64,000 nt of DNA from Chloroflexota bacterium (GTDB lineage Bacteria; Chloroflexota; Anaerolineae; Anaerolineales; UBA4823): NCBI GenBank assembly GCA_029265355.1, contig JAJUJL010000002.1, positions 268,803-332,802 on the forward strand, in the 5' to 3' direction. Positions 36,236 through 46,055 of this stretch are shown piece by piece (positions within the stretch are counted from its first letter, which is position 1; each line of letters opens with the position of its first letter). A program made the position numbers and the translations under genes. The notes beneath the pieces are model-generated. The model was given only the letters and a program-made list of their open reading frames with translations, searched no databases and was not told the DNA's origin.

Positions 36236-39007
36236 CTACTCGGTGGGGATGAGACCGAGCTGGCGCGCTCTGTTGACCGCCTGGAGGCGGCTGTGAACAT
36301 CCAATTTCGTATAGATATTTTGAGTGTGCGCCTTCAAGGTGTTGGGCGAGAGATAGAGACGTTCCGCGATCTCAGCATTGGAGAGGCCTTCAGCGATTAA
36401 GACCAGCACTTGCAGCTCGCGCTCGCTCAATGGTTCGATGGCTGCAGCTTCGGGCGTCAGCCATTCCACAGCCTCCGGAGAATCTGGCGGCGGTAACTCA
36501 GGAAGCTCAGCTGGAAATGTGGCCAGGATGCGGTCGATATACTCGCGGTATTCAAGAGCCGCGCGGCTGTGACCAGCCGCCAGGAGGTGGTACATTGCAT
36601 CGCCGAAATCAGTGAATGTGCGCAGGTGACCGCTGCGGTTGCCGAGAGAGATGGCCTGGTTGAGACTGCTCAGGGCATGATCTGGTTTGCCCAAATCCTG
36701 ATAAGCCAGCGCTTGCAACACCAAGGCTTCCAAAAAGCGGCTGGCGCACCCGGAATTGTTCAAAGATGGGAGAAGATGCTCCAGGATGGACAAGGTTTGG
36801 TCAGGCTGGCGTCCCAGGTAGTGGACACGCGCTGCGGAAAGACGCACGGCATCGTGAATCAGCCACAAACCATCTTTGGGTTGATCGGGCACCTGGCGCG
36901 CCCATTGAATAGCATCTGCCAGTCTTCCCTGGCGCGTCCAAATGATGGCGCGCATGGCGTCGAGCAGGGGACCCGCCAGCAAGGTGATAGGCCGGGTATA
37001 TTCCTGAACCTGTTGGAGCACCGTCAATGCGGCATCATCATCCTGGCGAGCGCTGTGCAGCTTTGCCAGGCTCAAGCCAGCGGGAAGGAGCACTTCCCAA
37101 CTTCGCCACAATCGCCCCATGTCCAACCCTTCGAGCAGGTAATTGGCTGCTTCCTCCAGGTCGTTTCGCTCATACGCTAAGGCTCCCAAGCCGGCATAAG
37201 CGATACCAAAGAAGGCGGATGGACGGTTTTTATATTCTGCGGCGATTTCCAATGAACGTCGGTAGGTGGCTTCCGCCTGGTGGAGTTGTCCGCACAAGTG
37301 TTGAACTTCGCCCAGATGCCCCAAAGCCAGCGCGATGATGTGCACATTGCCGAGACGTTGCCCATCTTGAGCTGCCTCCTCGAATGCTTGCAATGCGCGG
37401 GACGTCTCACCACGTAAATAGGCGACCAATCCCAGCGTAAAAACGGTAGGAGGGCGCAAATGACTGGGGAGATTGAAGGCTCGAGGCAGGTGATCGCGCT
37501 CTTGCGACAGGTAGGGAAGCACTGCCTTACCCAAGCGCATGGTGCGCTCAAAATCGAAGTCATCGGTGGCCAGCCTGGCTTCGATCGCAGCCGCTTCGAT
37601 CAAAGCAGACTGAAGCAGGGGATTGAGCTGTTCGTGACCAGGTTTCTGTTGAAGGAATTCTTCGCTGTTCATATCTGAAGCCTGGTAGATCAATTGAAGG
37701 AACCTGCGGCATTCCTGGGGATGCCCGCTGGCGTGGGCGGCCCAGGCAAAGGCCAGACACAGGCGTGGATTTCCCTGCAGCACAAGATCGGGGATAGAGA
37801 GCGACCAGGTGTGCAGAGTGGAAAGCTCGCTTTGGATGAAAAGCTCCTGGAGCTGCTGCTCGATCACAACCAGCGCGTTCTCGAGATCCCCATTCGAGAG
37901 CAAGATTTCTACTGCCTGGACGGGCATTTTGTTCTCAGCATACCATCGAGCTGCGCTGCGCAGAAGCGACAGCTCAACTTGCGCGCCATACTCCTCGACC
38001 AGCCGGTGGCGCAGCAAGCTGGCAAACAAGGGGTGATAGCGGAACCATTCACGCTTGTTATCCAGCGGGGTGATGAACAGGTTTGCTTTTTCTAGCCCGC
38101 CCAGTACGCTTTGGGAATCGTGACGACCGGTCAGCGCGTGACACAGGGGTGCGCACATCTGCGAAAGAATTGATGTCTTCAATAAAAATTCCTGAAGATC
38201 ATCAGGTTGGCGTTCGAGAACTTCTTCGATCAGGTAATCTGCAACGTAGCGATCGTCGCCTTGCAAAGCCTTAATGTAAGCATGCCGGTCGGTCGCGGCT
38301 TGAAGGGAAAGCGCGGTGAGCTGGAGGCCGGCTATCCAGCCCTCGATGCGTTGATCCAATATAGCAATATCGGAGGGACTCAATTCCAGCTTGAGCTTCT
38401 CGTTCAACAGTTGCGTGATTTCCTCGATTGTAAAGCGCAGGTCAACCGCTCGGATTTCGATCAGCTCTCCGCGTGCCCGCCGCCGCGCCAGGAACAATCC
38501 AGGATCCGAGCGCGATAATATCACCAGCCGCACCTGGCGCGGCATGCGGTCGATGAATTGATTGAGGCTTTGGTGAATTTTCTCGTTGCTGATGGTGTGG
38601 TAATCGTCCAACACAAACAGTAGCAACCTGTCAATCTCTGCCAGACGGTTGATCAGGATCGTCAGGATGGCATCGAGCAGCGGGGGTGAGATGGCGGGAA
38701 GTATCGATTGGGTTAGATCGCCAATCTCAGGAAGTGCGCTTTCCAATGCTACCAGGGCATACCGCCAGAACCGGCTAAGATCATTATCTCCTTCATCCAG
38801 GCTTAGCCAGGCAACCGAAAGGTTTGTTTCCTGCGCCCAAGAACTGACCAGCGTGGTTTTTCCAAACCCAGCCGGAGCAGCGACCAGGATCAGTTTTACA
38901 CCGTTTTGCAGCCCGACATCCAGGCGGTGAATCAACCGCTGGCGTTTCACCAGATTTTGCCTGGGGAGCGGTATGATCAACTTGGTGCGCAGTAAATTTT
39001 GGATCAT
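36236..39007 (-). CDS. MalT-like LuxR-family regulator (STAND ATPase)
   Basis: A 923-residue regulator. The N-terminal P-loop domain has 'VAAPAGFGKTTLVSSWA' and Walker B 'LLLFVLDDYH'. The middle is a TPR-like helical sensor region (about residues 340-830). The C-terminal LuxR helix-turn-helix, 'LSERELQVLVLIAEGLSNAEI' in part and 'LSPNTLKAHTQNIYTKL', lies at about residues 855-915. It is built like E. coli MalT: it binds an inducer through the helical repeats, hydrolyses ATP and oligomerises on DNA. It lies upstream of the small protein and ABC exporter on the same strand, so it probably activates them. Confidence 0.93.
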   Translation of the reverse strand: MIQNLLRTKLIIPLPRQNLVKRQRLIHRLDVGLQNGVKLILVAAPAGFGKTTLVSSWAQETNLSVAWLSLDEGDNDLSRFWRYALVALESALPEIGDLTQSILPAISPPLLDAILTILINRLAEIDRLLLFVLDDYHTISNEKIHQSLNQFIDRMPRQVRLVILSRSDPGLFLARRRARGELIEIRAVDLRFTIEEITQLLNEKLKLELSPSDIAILDQRIEGWIAGLQLTALSLQAATDRHAYIKALQGDDRYVADYLIEEVLERQPDDLQEFLLKTSILSQMCAPLCHALTGRHDSQSVLGGLEKANLFITPLDNKREWFRYHPLFASLLRHRLVEEYGAQVELSLLRSAARWYAENKMPVQAVEILLSNGDLENALVVIEQQLQELFIQSELSTLHTWSLSIPDLVLQGNPRLCLAFAWAAHASGHPQECRRFLQLIYQASDMNSEEFLQQKPGHEQLNPLLQSALIEAAAIEARLATDDFDFERTMRLGKAVLPYLSQERDHLPRAFNLPSHLRPPTVFTLGLVAYLRGETSRALQAFEEAAQDGQRLGNVHIIALALGHLGEVQHLCGQLHQAEATYRRSLEIAAEYKNRPSAFFGIAYAGLGALAYERNDLEEAANYLLEGLDMGRLWRSWEVLLPAGLSLAKLHSARQDDDAALTVLQQVQEYTRPITLLAGPLLDAMRAIIWTRQGRLADAIQWARQVPDQPKDGLWLIHDAVRLSAARVHYLGRQPDQTLSILEHLLPSLNNSGCASRFLEALVLQALAYQDLGKPDHALSSLNQAISLGNRSGHLRTFTDFGDAMYHLLAAGHSRAALEYREYIDRILATFPAELPELPPPDSPEAVEWLTPEAAAIEPLSERELQVLVLIAEGLSNAEIAERLYLSPNTLKAHTQNIYTKLDVHSRLQAVNRARQLGLIPTE

Positions 39008-39072
39008 CCTTGTAGGTTCCGTTGAAAGCGTGTTGGCGATGAGAGATGTGAATCCAGCCAGGTCCGGTGCTA

Positions 39073-39181
39073 AGTAAACCGCCGAAAGTGTTTAGAGTAA
39101 ATCCGCCATCGCGTCGGCGGTTTACTCCAGGGTTTCGCCGGTGCTCGTTCATAATTTTGTAAAAACACTTCCGGCGAAACA
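39073..39181 (+). repeat. Non-coding region with two large nested inverted repeats
   Basis: AGTAAACCGCCGA (39073-39085) is perfectly complementary to TCGGCGGTTTACT (39114-39126). A second partial copy, GAGTAAATCCGCC (39095-39107), can compete for the same partner. GTTTCGCCGG (about 39132-39141) is complementary to CCGGCGAAAC (about 39172-39181). The rest of 39008-39389 has no gene I can support; the last part holds the GGAGAGGG ribosome site of the PlsY-like gene. The arrangement looks like a dispersed repeat or a bidirectional regulatory structure between two divergent genes. Confidence 0.7.
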
Positions 39182-39389
39182 CCAGGCAACAATATCTTAT
39201 CTCATTACCTTGATGCTGGCAACAGCCTGGATTGCGCCAGGTGGAAAATAACGTTGCTAGTGGTGTGAGGCAGGGTTTTGACCGATGAAAGCTGAAAAAA
39301 TTTGTGTCGTTTGGAGTTGGCGACTCTAGAAATATCCAGTAGAATTAATAATAGAGTGGTATTGACATGGATAGAGTGGAGAGGGTGTG

Positions 39390-40103
39390 ATGGATCCATT
39401 TCTTGCTATTCTTGCCTCTATGATCAGTTATTTGTTGGGCGCGATCTCCTTTGCCCGCCTGATCCCACGTCTCATCGATCCAAATGCAGATCTGAGCGAT
39501 GTCACGATGCCTGTTGCTGGCACAGATGAAAAAATGCGAATGTCTGCCATGGGTGCGAACACTGCCTCGATTAAATATGGATCGCGGGTGGGCTGCACGA
39601 TCGGATTGCTCGACATGATCAAAGTTTTCGTCCCTGTGCTGGCATTTCGCTTGTTATATCCGGGTGAGGATTATCAGATTCTCGCTGCGCTAAGCGGCTT
39701 CATCGGGCATTGCTGGCCGATCTACCATAAGTTCAAGGGCGGTCGCGGTATCTCGGCTTTCTATGGCGGTATGTTTGCGCTGGATCCGATAGGTGCAATC
39801 GTCATTCCCAGCGCAGGCATGTTCATCGGTATGGTATTTTTGAAGGATCTGCTGGTTGCCTACATGGCAGGTGTGTTGATGGCTATCCCGTGGTTTCTGA
39901 TCTTTTACAAAGGCGCGGGGTATGTCGGGTATGCGATCATCATCAATGTTCTTTTTGTTTTGGCGATGATACCCGAATTGCGGGATGTTATCCGGTTACG
40001 AAAGAAATATGGCAAGGGGGATATGCGGGCCAGTATGGATCAATTCCCAATGGGGCAGGCGATGAATAAATTAATGGACAGGATCGGTATTTCGAGAAAA
40101 TGA
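39390..40103 (+). CDS. PlsY-like glycerol-3-phosphate acyltransferase paralogue
   Basis: A 237-residue membrane protein with six or seven helices. PlsY family motifs are present in altered form: motif 1 'SYLLGAISFARL' and motif 2 'GHCWPIYHKFKGGRGIS' (GHxFPxFxxFKGGKG in typical PlsY). The loop that in PlsY reads GSGNxGATN is 'SAMGANTASIKYG' after an insert. PlsY acylates glycerol-3-phosphate from acyl-phosphate at the inner membrane. The altered second motif and its partner gene, 9 bp downstream, suggest a dedicated variant rather than the housekeeping enzyme. Confidence 0.8.
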   Translation: MDPFLAILASMISYLLGAISFARLIPRLIDPNADLSDVTMPVAGTDEKMRMSAMGANTASIKYGSRVGCTIGLLDMIKVFVPVLAFRLLYPGEDYQILAALSGFIGHCWPIYHKFKGGRGISAFYGGMFALDPIGAIVIPSAGMFIGMVFLKDLLVAYMAGVLMAIPWFLIFYKGAGYVGYAIIINVLFVLAMIPELRDVIRLRKKYGKGDMRASMDQFPMGQAMNKLMDRIGISRK

Positions 40104-40112
40104 GACAGGCAG

Positions 40113-42461
40113 ATGAACAGGTATATTGTAACGCTTGGAGGCATCAGGCCTCCCGAGTCTGTGGGGAGCAAAGCCCTTAACCTGTACCGTTTACGACGAA
40201 AAAAAATCAATATCCCTCTCACGCATGTCTGCACCTGGGACGCGTTCGAAAATTTCTACAACGGAAAAGAAGGGGTGCTCGATCAACTGCGCCGAGAGCT
40301 GCAAGATCTAATCCGCCCGGGTTGTTTGTACGCGGTAAGGTCATCGGCTGACGTGGAAGACCAGCCAAAGCATTCGTATGCAGGACAGTTTACCTCTCTC
40401 TTGAATGTAGCCGGCGCTGACGCGGTGCTAGAGGCAATACAAGGGGTGTGGAGCGCTGCTCAAGCGGAGTTGGTGCGAACTTACCAATCGCATTCTGCAT
40501 CGAACCAGCCTGCGCTGCGCATGGCAGTCATCATCCAGGAAATGGTTCCGCCGGTGTACTCAGGGGTTTCATTTTCGCGCAATCCCGTCACAGCACGAGA
40601 TGAGGTTGTGGTTGAAGCGGTGCATGGAGATGGCAGTCAATTGCTCCAGGCAGGCGTTACTCCACTGCGGTGGATTTGGCGTTGGGGGGCATACCTGGAA
40701 AAGCCTGACGATGAGTCCCTGCCCGGCGGTATGATTGATGAGGTCATTGCTCAGACTGTCAAAATTGCCAGCGTATTCAAGAAAGATGTCGATCTTGAAT
40801 GGGTTTACGATGGACAATCGGTTTTTTGGGTGCAACTTCGCGATATTACTGCTTTGCATTCCCGAGATATTTACAGTAACCGTATCTCTCGGGAAATGTT
40901 GCCTGGTTTAATTAAACCCCTGGTGTGGTCCATTTCTACGCCAATTCATTCACGCCAATGGGTAAAAATCCTGGATGAGCTGGTAGGAAAGACAAGCATC
41001 GATCCATTGCGACTGGTGCGGGCATTTCATTACCGAGCCTATTTTAACATGGGTGTCTTCGGGGACGTATTTGAGCGCATTGGAATGCCACGCGACTCTC
41101 TGGAAATCATGATGGGTATGGTACCCAAAGGGGGTAAACGACCGAAATTCATGCCAGGGATCGGGATTGTCAGGCGTTTGCCGCATGTTCTTCGATTTTT
41201 TTTCAAGTTGCTGAGGCTTAGTCCGCAGGCCGAGATGACTTATGCGGAACTGGTCAAGCAGGCATACGCCTATGAGCTGGATGTTTCACCCGCAAGCGAC
41301 CCGAAAAAGCTGATGCAGAGAGTGATCCAAATTGTTGAGTTGCAGAACCGGATATCTTACTACACCATTTTGTGCATTCTCCTGATGCAGATTTATAACG
41401 GACTGCTGCGTTCGCGCCTGAAAGCGATTGGCGTGGAACCAGAACGGTTTAATTTGACTGATGGTTGGGAAGCCCTGCAAAGGTTCGATCCCAATATCCA
41501 CATTGCCCAATTGAATGCTGAGCTGCTCAAGCTGCCTCCTGAAGTGCAGCAGGAATTGCATCGAGGCGATGTAAGCGTATTGAACAATCGTCCAGAACTT
41601 CGGGATTTTTCGCGCCTTTTTGAGAAATTTCTCCAACAATTTGGCCATCTCAGCGATAGTACGGTAGATTTCACCAGTGTACCCTGGCGAGAAACACCGG
41701 AATTGATCCTGAAGCTGGTTTGTGAGTACACGCCGCCTGCCAGCTCAAAAACTCCAAAAATCCAGCTCGATGACCTGAGAAAAGGGGGCTTGGGATATAA
41801 GATCTTGGAATTCTTTTACCATCGCGCTCGTCAGTTTCGTTTGCACCGAGAACGATTCAGCGGTTTATACACCTATTCCCTGCTGCTGTTGCGCGTGAAC
41901 ATCCGCGCCTTGGGAATCAACCTGGTGGAAAGAGGTTTATTGAGGCATTGGCAGGATGTGTTCTACCTGTATCTGCCTGAGCTTTGGGAATGGATCGAAG
42001 GAAATTCAGATGGCGGTGAACTTGCCAGATTGGCAGAGAAACGGCAAGAAGAGATGCGCAGCAGTCGTGATGTAACACTTCCCGAAGTTATCTATGGCGA
42101 CCAAAACCCGCTGGTTCATTCGTTAGAATCGCGCAAACTTTGCGGGATTCCGACATCGGGAGGTTATTATTCAGGACCGATCAAGGTGATCCGCGGATTG
42201 AGCGATTTTTCCAAACTGCAGCCAGGAGACGTGTTGGTCATCCCATTCTCGGATGTTGGCTGGACGCCGCTATTCACTCGAGCGGGAGCGGTAATTGCCG
42301 AGTCGGGCGGCATACTCTCTCATAGCTCAATCGTGGCGCGTGAGTATGGTATTCCAGCGGTTGTATCGGTTGCTGGGGCGATGGAGCTTGAGGATGGAAC
42401 CTGGGTGGATGTGGATGGATACCAGGGCGAGATCTATGTGAAGCAAGCCGAGCCTGAGTGA
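40113..42461 (+). CDS. PEP synthase / rifampicin phosphotransferase-like phosphotransfer enzyme
   Basis: A 782-residue protein. Residues about 1-260 form the PPDK ATP-binding domain: 'GSKALNLYRL', 'YAVRSSADVEDQPKHSYAGQF', 'YSGVSFSRNPVT' and 'DLEWVYDGQSVFWVQ'. The middle 400 residues are a helical module unlike PEP synthase. The C-terminal 90 residues are the swivelling phosphohistidine domain with His737 in 'GGILSHSSIVAREYGIPAVV'. The PEP/pyruvate-binding barrel of PEP synthase is absent, as in rifampicin phosphotransferase, so phosphate likely goes from ATP through His737 to an unknown acceptor bound by the middle domain. Nine bp behind the PlsY-like gene. Confidence 0.85.
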   Translation: MNRYIVTLGGIRPPESVGSKALNLYRLRRKKINIPLTHVCTWDAFENFYNGKEGVLDQLRRELQDLIRPGCLYAVRSSADVEDQPKHSYAGQFTSLLNVAGADAVLEAIQGVWSAAQAELVRTYQSHSASNQPALRMAVIIQEMVPPVYSGVSFSRNPVTARDEVVVEAVHGDGSQLLQAGVTPLRWIWRWGAYLEKPDDESLPGGMIDEVIAQTVKIASVFKKDVDLEWVYDGQSVFWVQLRDITALHSRDIYSNRISREMLPGLIKPLVWSISTPIHSRQWVKILDELVGKTSIDPLRLVRAFHYRAYFNMGVFGDVFERIGMPRDSLEIMMGMVPKGGKRPKFMPGIGIVRRLPHVLRFFFKLLRLSPQAEMTYAELVKQAYAYELDVSPASDPKKLMQRVIQIVELQNRISYYTILCILLMQIYNGLLRSRLKAIGVEPERFNLTDGWEALQRFDPNIHIAQLNAELLKLPPEVQQELHRGDVSVLNNRPELRDFSRLFEKFLQQFGHLSDSTVDFTSVPWRETPELILKLVCEYTPPASSKTPKIQLDDLRKGGLGYKILEFFYHRARQFRLHRERFSGLYTYSLLLLRVNIRALGINLVERGLLRHWQDVFYLYLPELWEWIEGNSDGGELARLAEKRQEEMRSSRDVTLPEVIYGDQNPLVHSLESRKLCGIPTSGGYYSGPIKVIRGLSDFSKLQPGDVLVIPFSDVGWTPLFTRAGAVIAESGGILSHSSIVAREYGIPAVVSVAGAMELEDGTWVDVDGYQGEIYVKQAEPE

Positions 42462-42488
42462 GTATCAACGATGACAATAGGAGGCGAT

Positions 42489-43238
42489 ATGCCGGTACTT
42501 GAAGCCAGTGATCTTCGCAAGGAATATGTCTTGGGGAGCCACCATGTACATGCCCTGGCAGGCGTGGATTTTGTGGTTGAGAAAGGTGAATTTGTCGCCA
42601 TCATGGGGCCATCTGGCAGTGGTAAATCTACCCTGCTGCACCTGATCGGCGGGTTAGATAAGCCTTCGTCTGGTGAAATTTTCCTGGCGGGGAAACGCCT
42701 TTCCTTGCTCAAAGATAACCAGGTCACGTTGCTGCGCCGGCGAAACATCGGCTTCGTGTTCCAATTCTTCAACCTGCTGCCAATCTTAAGTGCGGAAGAA
42801 AATATCACTTTACCCTTGATGATCGATGGGAAGGATGTCAAAAAGTATTCCGAACGATTGGAGGCATTGCTGGGTTTGACAGGTTTAACAGATCGTCGCC
42901 GGCACAAGCCGGAGCAACTCTCCGGAGGCGAGCAGCAGCGAGTTGCCCTGGCGCGTGCCTTGATCACTGAGCCAGCGATTTTGCTGGCGGATGAACCTAC
43001 TGGAAATCTCGACACAAAAACCGGTCATACGGTGATGGAACTTCTGCGACGCTCGTGCGATGAGTTGCAGCAGGCTATCGTGGTAGTGACACACGACCCG
43101 CGAGCCGCCTCCTTTGCTGATCGGGTGGTCTTCCTGCGGGACGGACTGATTGACGGAGAACTGCGCTTTCGGCCTGAAAGCTCCCGCAGTGAGAATTTGC
43201 ACCAGATCATTGCTCACATGCAAGAATTGGGCGAGTGA
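42489..43238 (+). CDS. ABC transporter ATP-binding protein (MacB/LolD type)
   Basis: A 249-residue ATPase with Walker A 'GPSGSGKSTLL', signature 'LSGGEQQRVALARAL' and Walker B 'ILLADEPTGNLD', the last being typical of the LolD/MacB group. The ATG at 42489 follows an AGGAGG site by 6 bp; an in-frame ATG at 42471 precedes it. Together with the FtsX-type permease starting 20 bp downstream it forms a mechanotransmission-type ABC system, likely handling a lipoprotein, peptide or lipid at the outer face of the membrane. Confidence 0.93.
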   Translation: MPVLEASDLRKEYVLGSHHVHALAGVDFVVEKGEFVAIMGPSGSGKSTLLHLIGGLDKPSSGEIFLAGKRLSLLKDNQVTLLRRRNIGFVFQFFNLLPILSAEENITLPLMIDGKDVKKYSERLEALLGLTGLTDRRRHKPEQLSGGEQQRVALARALITEPAILLADEPTGNLDTKTGHTVMELLRRSCDELQQAIVVVTHDPRAASFADRVVFLRDGLIDGELRFRPESSRSENLHQIIAHMQELGE

Positions 43239-43257
43239 ATACTCGGCGATGATCTGA

Positions 43258-45831
43258 ATGAAATACTTGCGGCTGCTCTCGTTACGTTCAATACTTGCTC
43301 GCCCGCTGCGGGCGATCCTGAGTACATTTGGTATTGTTTTGGGCGTGGCAGCAATCATTGCCATTGGTGTGACAAACCAATCTGCCCTGGATGCGGTTGT
43401 CCGGCTGTTCGAAACCACTTCCGGTCGGGCAGACTTGATCGTCACCAACCGCCAGGATGACGAGGCAGGTTTTTCAGATGGCGTGGTAGAACAACTGAGT
43501 AAAATCCCGGGCATCCAATTAGCGGCGCCATCGCTGCAGCTCCAGACCGTGTTGGCTGAGAAAACCCAAGCGGGCGGAATCGACCTGAGTTTCTTCGGCG
43601 CAGACCTGGGTGGATTATTGCTCTACGGTATCGATCCGCTCTCCGACCAGCGAGTACGTGAATACTCTCTTGCAGCAGGAAGATTTTTATCACCTGACAA
43701 CCAGGCAGACGAGATTGTCTTGGTGAAGAGCTATGCTGAAGAGAATGAGATCGAGTTGGGACGCTTTGTGGAATTTCTGGCTGCGGGTAAAGTTGAGAAA
43801 CTCAGGGTGGTTGGGCTGATGGAGCGGGATGGCGCTGGGCAGCTCAACAACGGTGCTTTTGGCGTGCTGCCTTTGGGTGTGGCACAAAAGATTTTCGATC
43901 GTCCGGGTACGATCGATCAGGTTGATCTGCTGCTAATTCCAGGCTTGTCTTCCGGCGAACTGGAAGTGGAACGCTTACGCATACAGGCGATTTTAGGTGA
44001 GGACTATTCGGTCATATACCCTGCCTCGCAAGGGCGGCGAATGACCCAGATGCTCAGCAATTACCAGATTGGATTGAATTTTCTGAGCGCCATGGCTTTG
44101 TTCGTCGGCGCGTTCCTGATCTACAATGCCTTTTCAATGACCGTGGTTGAGCGTACCCGCGAATTTGGCATGTTGCGAACGATGGGTATGACGCGACAGC
44201 AGGTGATATCGCAGGTGCTTTTTGAAGCTCTGGTGATGGGTTGCGCAGGTTCTGCTTTGGGGGTGGGTTTGGGATTCATCATGGCGGGTGGTCTTTCGCG
44301 CCTGATGTCCGTGATGATGGCGCAGGAGATGGTGATATCGGATGCGCCGCCTGGTCTGGTTGTGACTGGTGTTGTGATCGGTGTTTTGGTTGCGATGGCA
44401 GCCGCGGCAATCCCCGCGATTCAGGCGGGGCGTGTCTCCCCTCTGGAGGCGCTGCGCGCCCGTTCTTCGGGGCGCGAAGCATGGTTGATCCGCTTTGGCT
44501 GGGCGCCGGGTGTCGTATTGCTTGCCGGGGCGGGCATTGGGCTTGTGGTGAATCCTTTTCCTGACGATCCTCAATTTCGTTTCGGCAGCATGATGGTGTT
44601 TGCTTTATTCCTCGGCGGAGCCCTGGTGATCCCCGTAACGGTGAACGTGTGGGAGCGTATGGCCCGCCCTTTGATGAGGATGTTATTTGGACGCGTAGGC
44701 CAATTGGGCAGCCGCAACATCCAGCGCTCCCGGCTGCGCACGACACTTACCGTGGGTGCGTTAATGATCGGCGTGGCAATGATCGTGATCGTTTGGGTGA
44801 TGACCGATTCGTTCAAAGGCGACCTGGATGAGTGGCTGCAGGGATACATGGGCGGCGATCTATATGTCACCTCGGTCGTTCCGATTCGAGAAAATGTCAT
44901 CCGGCGCATCGAAGGTGTGCCGGGTGTTCAGGCAGTCGCTCCTGTGCGTTATTTTGAGGTGGAGTGGCGCATACCTGGCACAGATTGGGAGAAAGTGAAC
45001 TTCATGGCCCTGGATCCAGCGACATACAGTCGAGTGACCAGTTTTGTGTACAGCCAGGGTGATAGTTCATCTTTACAGAAATTGGCGCTGGGCGAACATG
45101 TGTACATCTCCAGCGTGATCGCTGAAAAATCTGGGTTACAGCCAGGCGATTCGATCTGGTTGAAGACGCGCGGCGGCGAACGGCGGTTTACGGTGGCTGC
45201 TGTGGTGGTGGATTTCTACAACCAGGGATTGGTCATCGACGGTTCCTGGCAAGACATGGAGCGCTATTTCAGGCTGCGAGATGCCAATACGCTTCTGGTT
45301 AAGGTTGCCAGCGGGTTTACTCCGGATGCAGTGGGCGATGAGATCGATCGCCGGTATGGCGACCGCGAGCGTCTGGTGATCGAATCCAACCAATCTTTGT
45401 TGGGACGCATTTCGAACCTGATGCAGCAAGCCTTTCGCATGTTCGATGTGCTGGCGCTGGTGGCGATGTTGGTAGGATTTTTTGGTATCACCAACACCCT
45501 GACGATGAATGTGATAGAGCGCACCCAGGAGATCGGTATGCTGCGCAGCGTGGGCATGACGCGCTCCCAGGTGATGCGCATGATCCTTTCGGAGGCAGCG
45601 CTGATGGGCTTGATCGGTGGTTTGATGGGATTGGTCTTTGGCGTTCTGTTATCGCGCCTCTTCCTGACTGCAATGACGAGTATGTCGGGGTATCGCATAA
45701 CCTACGTATTGCCTCCTGATCGTGTGGTCATGGCGTTGGTCATTGCCTTGTTGACTTCGCAAGCAGCCGCGCTGTTTCCGACATTACGCGCAGCGCGGGT
45801 TCGCATTCTGGAAGCCGTCCATTACGAATAG
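43258..45831 (+). CDS. FtsX-like ABC permease with duplicated core
   Basis: An 857-residue permease with an internal duplication. Each half has a MacB-type extracytoplasmic domain and an FtsX core. The first core carries 'VVERTREFGMLRTMGMTRQQV' in part near residue 300 and the second 'VIERTQEIGMLRSVGMTRSQV' near residue 755. Expected topology is eight to ten helices. Such double FtsX proteins can work as single-chain permeases with the ATPase encoded just upstream. The stop is followed by a nested hairpin probably acting as terminator. Confidence 0.92.
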   Translation: MKYLRLLSLRSILARPLRAILSTFGIVLGVAAIIAIGVTNQSALDAVVRLFETTSGRADLIVTNRQDDEAGFSDGVVEQLSKIPGIQLAAPSLQLQTVLAEKTQAGGIDLSFFGADLGGLLLYGIDPLSDQRVREYSLAAGRFLSPDNQADEIVLVKSYAEENEIELGRFVEFLAAGKVEKLRVVGLMERDGAGQLNNGAFGVLPLGVAQKIFDRPGTIDQVDLLLIPGLSSGELEVERLRIQAILGEDYSVIYPASQGRRMTQMLSNYQIGLNFLSAMALFVGAFLIYNAFSMTVVERTREFGMLRTMGMTRQQVISQVLFEALVMGCAGSALGVGLGFIMAGGLSRLMSVMMAQEMVISDAPPGLVVTGVVIGVLVAMAAAAIPAIQAGRVSPLEALRARSSGREAWLIRFGWAPGVVLLAGAGIGLVVNPFPDDPQFRFGSMMVFALFLGGALVIPVTVNVWERMARPLMRMLFGRVGQLGSRNIQRSRLRTTLTVGALMIGVAMIVIVWVMTDSFKGDLDEWLQGYMGGDLYVTSVVPIRENVIRRIEGVPGVQAVAPVRYFEVEWRIPGTDWEKVNFMALDPATYSRVTSFVYSQGDSSSLQKLALGEHVYISSVIAEKSGLQPGDSIWLKTRGGERRFTVAAVVVDFYNQGLVIDGSWQDMERYFRLRDANTLLVKVASGFTPDAVGDEIDRRYGDRERLVIESNQSLLGRISNLMQQAFRMFDVLALVAMLVGFFGITNTLTMNVIERTQEIGMLRSVGMTRSQVMRMILSEAALMGLIGGLMGLVFGVLLSRLFLTAMTSMSGYRITYVLPPDRVVMALVIALLTSQAAALFPTLRAARVRILEAVHYE

Positions 45832-45845
45832 CCATTCCAGGCTTA

Positions 45846-45900
45846 CGTATGCCCTCAAAAAAATCTCCTGACAGAGACGGGGATTTTGTGTTAGCATACG
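45846..45900 (+). terminator. Nested hairpin, probable terminator after the FtsX permease
   Basis: CGTATGC (45846-45852) pairs perfectly with GCATACG (45894-45900). Inside it AAAATCTCC (45860-45868) pairs with GGGGATTTT (45879-45887) with one wobble, ending in TTTT. It lies 15 bp after the permease stop. The flanking non-coding bases up to 46055 hold only the putative ribosome site (TAGGAG) of the next gene. Confidence 0.5.
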
Positions 45901-46055
45901 ACTGCATCCCATGGCAAGCGTTTGCCAGCCTGTTAATTTGGGATTATTCGGTGTATGCCGGGAAGATAGCAAGCGTCCGCTGAGCTGAGAGCGATGGCTG
46001 GCGCCAGGCCGACCGGTAACAATTTCGTCTTAGATGGTAGGAGCGTGTGGGCGCA

